The notes under the pieces: generated by a model
The model's input: the letters and a program-made list of their open reading frames with translations, nothing else
The model's database searches: none
What the model was told of the DNA's origin: nothing
Assembly: GCA_046590705.1 (NCBI GenBank)
Contig: JBKJUK010000222.1
Location: 1 to 10,426 of the forward strand
Reading direction: 5' to 3'
DNA length: 10,426 nt
From: JBKJUK01 sp046590705
Lineage (GTDB): Bacteria; Acidobacteriota; Thermoanaerobaculia; Gp7-AA8
Position numbers and translations under genes: made by a program
Part shown: piece after piece, positions 5,314 through 10,426 of the stretch
Layout: the number at the start of each line of letters is the position of its first letter
Position numbering within the stretch: position 1 is the first letter of the stretch

Positions 5314-5710
5314 CGGGCTGCTCAGTGCAAGGGGTCACCAAGTCGGAGAGAATTGCGACGCCCTCGACGCAGGTGAGCAACGATTCCATTGAGACCGGTT
5401 CGAACAAAATCTGACTTGCCGGAACCTTCTGCGGGTCGATGGTGACGAAATCTGCTTTTGTTACGATCACGCAGCGGTCCAGAAGATGCGGGCTTTCTGC
5501 ACTGAGTGCGTTGAGAACCTCCCATGCTGAACGGCGCTCGGCGTCGAAGAAGAAGAGGATCACACAGAGTTCCGCCGCGACCCCCGGATCAAAATCATGG
5601 TTGCTCGACACGCTGTAAACCGTAGCGCCGAGTTCCTGCAGCATCTCGCCTGCCAGGCGCTGCTGCGCGTCGTAGGCGTCGACGATCATCACTCCCTTCC
5701 CTTTGATCAT
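5300..5710 (-). CDS. Degenerate receiver-like (pseudo-receiver) protein
   Basis: A 136-residue protein with the layout of a receiver domain but altered key residues. The N-terminal strand GVMIVDAYDAQQR keeps one Asp (D11) where a pair is usual. The third strand reads CVILFFFDAERRSAWEVL. Aligning WEVL with the normal GxEVL puts Phe54 at the phospho-acceptor position, with Asp56 two residues on. Thr84 in VIVTKAD is kept. The usual invariant Lys is Glu104 in ILFEPVSMESLL. Phosphorylation by the standard mechanism is therefore unlikely. The ATG at 5710 has GGGAG upstream (minus strand). It faces the canonical receiver tail to tail. The receiver fold is inferred from the pattern and should be tested by structure prediction. 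Confidence 0.75.
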   Translation of the reverse strand: MIKGKGVMIVDAYDAQQRLAGEMLQELGATVYSVSSNHDFDPGVAAELCVILFFFDAERRSAWEVLNALSAESPHLLDRCVIVTKADFVTIDPQKVPASQILFEPVSMESLLTCVEGVAILSDLVTPCTEQPVIAA

Positions 5711-5826
5711 TCGTTCTCCCGGGGATGAAAAGCAGATCGACCGTGGAAATATTCGATCTCATCTGGCTCGGGCGTGGAGGATGCCATCGATCAGGTGCTT
5801 TCGCGGTGATGAGGCAGCTGATAGCT

Positions 5827-6039
5827 GATGAATGCAGAACGCAGAACGGTCAAGTAAGAAAAGAGACGGTCGGCGGTGTAGGGACGCGCAGCAGCAGCGC
5901 GTCCGATACTCGAGTGGTCATCGTACCGATCGTGACAAATGTAGCCCGTCGCGTCACAGGCAGGATTGCCTGTGCTCCACTTGTTCTACTTTCTTACTTT
6001 ATCGTTCTGCGTTCTGAGTTCTGCGTTCATCAACTCATC
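5827..6039. repeat. Composite palindromic element with nested hairpins
   Basis: The outer arms 5827-5862 and 5990-6039 are imperfect inverted repeats: gatgaa, then tandem gcagaac heptamers (two in the left arm, three in the right), then a/gtcaagtaagaaa-like sequence. Inside lie a perfect 8-bp hairpin ggacgcgc/gcgcgtcc (5882-5889 with 5897-5904) and the 26-bp dispersed hairpin at 5955-5980. This resembles a MITE-like or REP-cluster element. No coding content was seen. Confidence 0.65.
5955..5980 (-). repeat. Dispersed hairpin repeat, copy C (inverted)
   Basis: An exact reverse complement of 4703-4728, 1.25 kb away. A perfect 26-bp match between two non-coding spacers indicates a dispersed genomic repeat family rather than local duplication by chance. 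Confidence 0.85.
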
Positions 6040-6326
6040 ATCACTGCGACAGGATGGTCGCCCGGCTATCTCCGGCGATGTTTTCGACTGCAGAGATCCG
6101 ACGACTGGAGACGCCGATGCCGCGCTGTCACCGTGTGTAAGGGTGGATGCCGTTGTCAGAGTCGTCACACATCCCATCAGTGTTCAGCAGTGCACTCAGT
6201 GCGTTCTTCATGAAAGTCCGGCGATGCAGAGTCACGGCCAGACCTGATCGCTATTTCGGATGATTCAGTTGCGGACCCGCAAGCACGTCAACAGTCACTG
6301 ATGGCAGCAGCGGCCCATTTATGAAG

Positions 6327-6332
6327 TACGAT
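6327..6332 (+). promoter_or_regulatory. -10-like TACGAT eight nt before the M6 protease gene
   Basis: TACGAT is followed by GCGGCTTC and the ATG at 6341, the third case of a TANNAT-GCG block directly before an SD-less start. It suggests a leaderless transcript. No convincing -35 box is seen. Confidence 0.4.
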
Positions 6333-6340
6333 GCGGCTTC

Positions 6341-7537
6341 ATGAAAAACGGAATCTTCGCCGCCCTTGCGCTCGCCACGATCTCTCTTCTCGCACCCACA
6401 AACGTCGGTGCGCAGCAATCCTGCAACCTCGATCGCGGAACCAACACATACTTGAGCGAGGGAGCCACCGATTTTCGACTGCACCCGGCCTCGACAGGAA
6501 CGCTTCGTGTCGCGGTTATCTTCGTCGACTTTCCCGACGCCCCGGCCGACGAGTCGGCAGAAGTTCTTTACAACTCCTTCATGCCCGGCGCGGTCTCCTG
6601 GTTCGATCGCGCCTCGTTCGGGAGGTTCGCATTTGCTCCGCAGCCGGTGTTCCGGTGGTTCAGAATGCCGCTGCCCTCCACCTCATACGCCTGGAACACT
6701 TTTCAATCCCATCGAATCTACGTCAATGATGCGATAGGCGTGGCGAACCAGGACGTCGACTTTGCTGGCACGCAGGCTGTGTACGTGGTGTCATCGAAGG
6801 GCGCGAAGTTTCCGATCAGTCCGACCATGCTCGGCAATCCTGGCAGCGGTGTAATGGCGGACGGGGTCGAGTTCCGGCTCGGCGTCACCTTCGGCAACGA
6901 CATCCGTGGCACGCGGGCGAGCTACGGAACGCACGTAGCCGTGCATGAGACGCTGCACATTCTGGGGCTGCCTGATCTCTATTCGTTCGACGGCGGTTCG
7001 TTCGCGAACTTTCACCGCTTCGTTGGTGGCTGGGACATCATGGGATGGGTGTCGCCAGGCGCAAATCTGCTGGCATGGCACGGCCGCAAACTCGGGTGGC
7101 TCGACCAGTCGCAGATGCTCTGTGTGTCAGGCGGCGTAACCACCGCCACGTTGTCGCCGGTTGAGACCAGCGGCGGCGTGAAGGCCATCTCTGCGCGGCT
7201 CAGTAACTCGCGGTCCCTGGTGATCGAACACCGTTCGCTGACCGGCCTCGACGCTGGATTGTGTGATCAGGGCCTGCTGGTCTACACCGTTGACGCGTCC
7301 ACGAAGAGTGGCGCTGGTCCTGTGCAGGTGGTTGCTGCAGCGGACGGCGCCGACAACGCGCAGATCAGCCGCTGTGGTGTCAAATACGCCGCGCCATTTG
7401 ATATCGGACCGGGCGAGATTCCGACCTACATTGATCCATCCGGTATCCGCATCGAGGTCCTCGGCAGGAACGCCGCGGGTATGGAAGTTCGCGTCTCATA
7501 TCCAGGGTCTGCGCGGCGACGAAGCACCCGTAAGTGA
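6341..7537 (+). CDS. Secreted M6-family (immune inhibitor A-like) metalloprotease
   Basis: The 398 residues include a Sec signal peptide (MKNGIFAALALATISLLA..., probable cleavage after Ala24 in VGA-QQ). The catalytic zinc site is H202-E-T-L-H206-ILGLP-D212, an HExxHxxGxxD motif as in M6 peptidases, with Glu203 as base and Asp212 as probable third ligand. GGWDIMG follows, with a Met-turn at Met234. AVIFVDFPDA near residue 58 is the typical start of the M6 domain. The C-terminal third looks like a beta-rich accessory domain (LVIEHRS...LLVYTVD). It is probably an exported protease acting on extracellular protein; substrates are unknown. It has no Shine-Dalgarno sequence. It converges on the M20 gene with a 47-bp gap. 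Confidence 0.87.
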   Translation: MKNGIFAALALATISLLAPTNVGAQQSCNLDRGTNTYLSEGATDFRLHPASTGTLRVAVIFVDFPDAPADESAEVLYNSFMPGAVSWFDRASFGRFAFAPQPVFRWFRMPLPSTSYAWNTFQSHRIYVNDAIGVANQDVDFAGTQAVYVVSSKGAKFPISPTMLGNPGSGVMADGVEFRLGVTFGNDIRGTRASYGTHVAVHETLHILGLPDLYSFDGGSFANFHRFVGGWDIMGWVSPGANLLAWHGRKLGWLDQSQMLCVSGGVTTATLSPVETSGGVKAISARLSNSRSLVIEHRSLTGLDAGLCDQGLLVYTVDASTKSGAGPVQVVAAADGADNAQISRCGVKYAAPFDIGPGEIPTYIDPSGIRIEVLGRNAAGMEVRVSYPGSARRRSTRK

Positions 7538-7584
7538 TCGAGCTGTTCTGCGCCGCCTGATCCCGCCACTCGCCCCACCGCCGC

Positions 7585-9090
7585 TTACTTTCCCAGCTCG
7601 TACAGGTACTCGACGAACGACATGACCGCGCCATCGAAACCCTGAACCTTCGCGTTCGACGACTCGATGACGAAGTACTCGTCCGGTGCATGGGCGCCGC
7701 CGCCGTGACCGATTCCGAAGTGCACTGAAGGAAGATTCAACGGCGCGTCGGTGAAGGCGAATCCGGGGTATGACCCGGCGCTGCGAGGCCAGAGAATCGG
7801 GTCAATGCCAGCTCTTCGCAAAACTGAGAGCTGCGTCTGAACGAGCGCTGCATTCGCGGACGTACTGGTGGGGTCGTAGCCGCCCGTGACGTTCACCTCG
7901 AGGTCGCCGTATCCACGCTTCGCGAGATGTGATTTGAGCGCTGCGACTGCTGCATCCCTGGTCATGCCGGGGACGAGACGAAGATCGAGCTTCGCCGCGG
8001 CGCGGTGCGGAAGGATAGTCTTTCCACCCGGCCCGGTGTAACCCCCGACCAGCCCCTGGATATTCACTGTCGGTTGAGAGACGAGTCGTTCGTTCGCCTC
8101 GCGCCACGGCAGGTCATCGATCCACCGCTGCACACCGAGAGCTTTCTTCGCGCGATCCTCATTCCGGCGCTTCGATCCTTCCGCCACCATCACCCGCTCC
8201 TCGGCGCTGATCGGCCTCGGTTGTGGATAGTTCTCGATGAGGATTGTGTTGCCGTCATCTGACACGAGCGTGTCCAGTGCTTTGATCAAACGCCAGGCCG
8301 GACTGTCGACCTGCGCTTTGAGTGACGAATGCACGTCCTTGGCAGGGCCGCGGCCCCACTTCTCTCCGCTGGCAACGATCTCGAGTTCGACCACTCCTTT
8401 CGCGCCGAGACTCACCGTCACGACGCCTTCGAGGTCCTGCGAGGCGGAGGGCATGAAAACACCGACGGTCTTGCGGAGCGCTGCCTGCACGTCTGCGCGG
8501 TGAGCGAGCTTGGTGATGTTCGGCGAGCCGATCTCTTCCTCACCCTCGGCTACCAGAACCAGATTCACCGGCATCTTCCGACCTGCGCCGCGGATAGCCT
8601 GCAGCGCTGTCAGAAATGCCATCTGAGGCCCCTTCTGATTGACCGCACCACGTCCGATCATCACCTTGCCGACGCCGGGCCTCTCGACGATGCGCGCCTC
8701 GAGCGGCGGTGACGTCCACTCGGCGGGGTCGTACTGCTTCACGTCGTACATGAAGTAGAGGCCGACGGTTTTGGGCGCACCGGCATCAAGCGTCGCGAAG
8801 ATTCCCGGTTTGCCGCCGGTCTCCACGATCTCGACGTGCTGGAAGCCCGCCTCACGCGCGAGCTTTGCCATGAACTCCGGCCCCGCTGGATAATTCAGAT
8901 CCTCCGCTGCAATGGAAGGTAAGGCAATCCATTCCTGAAGGCGCTTGATGGCACCGTCGTGCCGCCCGGCAACCTCGCTCCGGACCTTGCTGAAATCTGC
9001 CGGAGCTTTCGGTTTCGTGGCAGCCGAGAGATTGACTCCGGCCGCAACAACCATGATGAGAAGGAACTGTGCGATTCGTCTCATGTCCAT
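7585..9090 (-). CDS. Exported M20/M25/M40-family hydrolase with altered metal site
   Basis: The 501 residues comprise a Sec signal peptide (RRIAQFLLIMVVAAGVNLSA, cleavage near 23), an N-terminal catalytic part, a dimerisation lid around H254 (KDVHSS) and a C-terminal catalytic part. The layout fits CNDP-type dipeptidases. The general base and its partner E185-E186 (EGEEEIGS) and the late ligand His467 (GGGAHAPDEYF) are kept. The usual HxD is M114-Y-D116, the bridging Asp of GRGAxDxKG is Asn151 (GRGAVNQKGP), and the later Asp ligand seems to be Pro214. It may use one metal, another chemistry, or be inactive. A GGAG lies 7 nt before the ATG at 9090. It is 60 bp downstream of the carbonic anhydrase gene on the same strand, possibly one transcript. 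Confidence 0.88.
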   Translation of the reverse strand: MDMRRIAQFLLIMVVAAGVNLSAATKPKAPADFSKVRSEVAGRHDGAIKRLQEWIALPSIAAEDLNYPAGPEFMAKLAREAGFQHVEIVETGGKPGIFATLDAGAPKTVGLYFMYDVKQYDPAEWTSPPLEARIVERPGVGKVMIGRGAVNQKGPQMAFLTALQAIRGAGRKMPVNLVLVAEGEEEIGSPNITKLAHRADVQAALRKTVGVFMPSASQDLEGVVTVSLGAKGVVELEIVASGEKWGRGPAKDVHSSLKAQVDSPAWRLIKALDTLVSDDGNTILIENYPQPRPISAEERVMVAEGSKRRNEDRAKKALGVQRWIDDLPWREANERLVSQPTVNIQGLVGGYTGPGGKTILPHRAAAKLDLRLVPGMTRDAAVAALKSHLAKRGYGDLEVNVTGGYDPTSTSANAALVQTQLSVLRRAGIDPILWPRSAGSYPGFAFTDAPLNLPSVHFGIGHGGGAHAPDEYFVIESSNAKVQGFDGAVMSFVEYLYELGK

Positions 9091-9150
9091 GAGTCACTCC
9101 GTAGATACGTCAGCAGTTTCACGGCTTTAATTTCTTACACGTTCGACAAT

Positions 9151-10023
9151 TTACGTCAGGTGCGCACGCCATGAGCTTTTGTAGGTGGCTTGCGCGAGTC
9201 GCAGATCTTCGTCGGTCTCGAAGAAATCAACAGCGCCGCTTGTGATTTCGTAGAACGCGCCGACGACGATAATTTTATTGCTGGCGATGGCCTTCTGAAT
9301 TGCCGGTTGTGCCTTGACGTTGAACACCTGCTGGCGGACGTTGGCCACCACCGCTTCGCGCAGTTTCGCTTTCTCGTCGCGGATTTTCGGAATCTTCGAT
9401 ACCGAGGGTACGATCTGATCGAGTAGAGCCTGAATGTTCGGCGTTTCCTTTGCTCGATCAGCGGCAGGCAGCAGAGCGGCTTTCACCGCGCCGCAACCCT
9501 CGTGTCCGAGGACGACCACGATGTGTGTCTTGAGATGATTGACGGCATACTCGATGCTTCCCATCGTGCCCGTCTCGACGACGTTCCCGGCCACGCGGGT
9601 AATGAATAATGTCCCCAGTCCCTGATCGAAAACGATTTCGGTCGGGACGCGACTGTCGGAGCAGGAGAGAATGACCGCGAATGGCGTCTGCCCCAGAATC
9701 TGCGCGCGGCGTTCTGCGGCCGAAGTTTCCGGGCGCTGGGCCTGACCGCCAAAGAATCGGGCGTTCCCGGTTTTCAGCGCGCGCAGTGCTTCCTTCGGTG
9801 TCCGCGCAATCGGGTCGCGCAGCTTCGCGATCTCTTCCATGGTGGCGCCGCGCTTGACGGCATCCGCAATTCTCTGATCATCCAGATCCTCGCCCGCCCC
9901 CGGCTGGGTCGCCGCGGTCTGCGTCGGCGTTTGCCCATGGAGCGCCAGTCCGCCAAGGGTCATACCGCCGAAAGCCAGCAATGATTTACACGCACCGCGT
10001 CGACTGATCTTGTTCTCGCTCAT
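9151..10023 (-). CDS. Tat-exported beta-carbonic anhydrase
   Basis: It interconverts CO2 and bicarbonate. The 290 residues start with a twin-arginine signal (SRRGACKSLLAFGGMTLGG, Arg8-Arg9), so it is probably periplasmic. A linker and the beta-class domain follow. Zinc ligands are Cys121 in CSDSR with the Asp123-Arg125 dyad, and His174 and Cys177 in GHEGCGAV. RVAGNVV and the C-terminal GAFYEITSGAVDFF are also typical. I choose the ATG at 10023 because AGGAG lies 9 nt upstream of it; a TTG at 10044 would extend into the ribosome site. Beta-carbonic anhydrases are usually cytosolic, so the export signal is notable. Promoter elements in the 263-bp upstream gap are not clear. Confidence 0.93.
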   Translation of the reverse strand: MSENKISRRGACKSLLAFGGMTLGGLALHGQTPTQTAATQPGAGEDLDDQRIADAVKRGATMEEIAKLRDPIARTPKEALRALKTGNARFFGGQAQRPETSAAERRAQILGQTPFAVILSCSDSRVPTEIVFDQGLGTLFITRVAGNVVETGTMGSIEYAVNHLKTHIVVVLGHEGCGAVKAALLPAADRAKETPNIQALLDQIVPSVSKIPKIRDEKAKLREAVVANVRQQVFNVKAQPAIQKAIASNKIIVVGAFYEITSGAVDFFETDEDLRLAQATYKSSWRAHLT

Positions 10024-10310
10024 CGTATGGTTCTCCTGTTTCAATCATGCCACAGAGGTTTGGAGAAAGCCGAACCACAAAACTCACGTCGAAAGTACCG
10101 GATCCTCCGCTGAGCAAAAATTGTTCATACGGTAGGTGGGTATCGCGACGTGCTTGATGAGGCACTCACTCTCCGTCAGCCTATCGACTCACGCTGAAAA
10201 TAAAGTCCGAGACCCTTCACGACAGTAGTATTTTTCTGCCGGTTTATCTAAGATTCGTCTTCTTTTGTCCGCAAGTACAGAGAGGAGTGTCGCTGGGCTG
10301 GATCAGAAGG
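10024..10310. other. Intergenic region between divergent genes
   Basis: About 290 bp, locally AT-richer than the genes, separating the carbonic anhydrase (-) from the GAF-like gene (+). It should hold both promoters. TAAGAT at 10249-10254 is a possible -10 box for the rightward gene, but without a recognisable -35. No RNA gene or repeat was noticed. Confidence 0.5.
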
Positions 10311-10426
10311 ATGATTCTCGAAAAGAATGCACTCCTCGGCGTCGTGTACTCGCCAGAGCGGCTCGAAGCCGTAGAGGCAACCGGACTGCTCGATAGTCCG
10401 CGGGAAGAGTCATTCGACCGCCTGAC
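10311..10426 (+). CDS. Start of a probable GAF-domain signalling protein (3' truncated by window)
   Basis: The 38 visible codons include PERLEAVEATGLLDSPREESFDRLT. This matches the short segment that precedes GAF domains in many bacterial sensor kinases, diguanylate cyclases and phosphatases (commonly RLAALxxTGLLDTPPEExFDRLT). The output domain lies beyond the window, so the type of signalling protein cannot be told. The start is uncertain. The ATG at 10311 has AGAAGG directly abutting it. An in-frame GTG at 10287 abuts the purine run gagagga, which is too close for a normal ribosome site. Confidence 0.6.
   Translation, partial: MILEKNALLGVVYSPERLEAVEATGLLDSPREESFDRL

Larger units (their letters stand above)
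5711..6326. other. Non-coding, repeat-containing intergenic region
   Basis: About 0.6 kb between the pseudo-receiver and the M6 gene. It contains a composite palindromic element (5827-6039) and otherwise no recognisable gene. Open frames here are short, lack ribosome sites and do not resemble proteins. 6040-6326 shows no repeats or RNA gene that I can identify. Confidence 0.7.

Noticed and set aside
6056..6140. Minus-strand peptide ending SAVENIAGDSRATILSQ, looking like a protein C-terminus
   Set aside because: The frame is closed by a stop 28 codons upstream and adjacent frames give no continuation; too little to call a gene fragment.
5725..6213. Plus-strand open frame of 162 codons
   Set aside because: It runs through the inverted-repeat element and hairpins, has no ribosome site and an odd Cys/Arg-rich composition; it is best read as non-coding.
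10045..10286. Defined sigma70 promoters for the divergent carbonic anhydrase and GAF-like genes
   Set aside because: Several AT-rich hexamers exist, but no -35/-10 pair with acceptable spacing stood out on either strand.

Overview
The window reads as chromosomal DNA from a GC-rich, Gram-negative-type bacterium. The cues are Sec and Tat export signals, the conserved DUF177-rpmF-plsX-fab gene order, and many small dispersed palindromes between genes. The composition, the repeat style and the L32/DUF177 sequences would suit Acidobacteriota or a neighbouring phylum, but nothing in the window proves a phylum.

Left part (1-4615): DUF177 (YceD-like), rpmF (ribosomal protein L32) and plsX lie head to tail, as in the classical yceD-rpmF-plsX-fabH-fabD-fabG-acpP-fabF cluster. 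After plsX the expected fabH is missing. A roughly 0.95 kb accessory island sits there instead. It holds an orphan antitoxin-like gene (2074-2286), a probable toxin remnant, and an element of about 360 bp (2446-2805) with long inverted repeats made of REP-like palindromes. Between the repeats lies a C-terminal scrap of a REP-associated tyrosine transposase. Two more hairpins follow, then fabD and fabG with an 11-bp overlap. acpP and fabF do not follow fabG. PlsX (acyl-phosphate supply for phospholipids), FabD (malonyl loading of ACP) and FabG (beta-ketoacyl-ACP reduction) all work on fatty-acyl metabolism.

Middle part (4616-6340): a repeat-rich spacer, a stand-alone canonical CheY-like receiver (+), a convergent degenerate receiver (-) whose phosphorylation residues are replaced, and about 0.6 kb of non-coding DNA built partly from nested inverted repeats. 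A 26-bp hairpin sequence in the first spacer recurs exactly, inverted, in the second.

Right part (6341-10426): a secreted M6-type metalloprotease (+), converging on an exported M20-family hydrolase (-) and a Tat-exported beta-carbonic anhydrase (-). The last two may be co-transcribed. The window closes with the first codons of a probable GAF-domain signalling protein (+).

The observations most worth a second look are: (i) three genes without a Shine-Dalgarno sequence (antitoxin, fabD, M6 protease) that each carry a TANNAT-GCG motif 6-9 nt before the start codon, suggesting leaderless transcripts; (ii) the REP-bounded transposase relic in place of fabH; (iii) an M20 protein that appears to have lost all ligands of one of its two metal sites; (iv) a pseudo-receiver paired with a true receiver.
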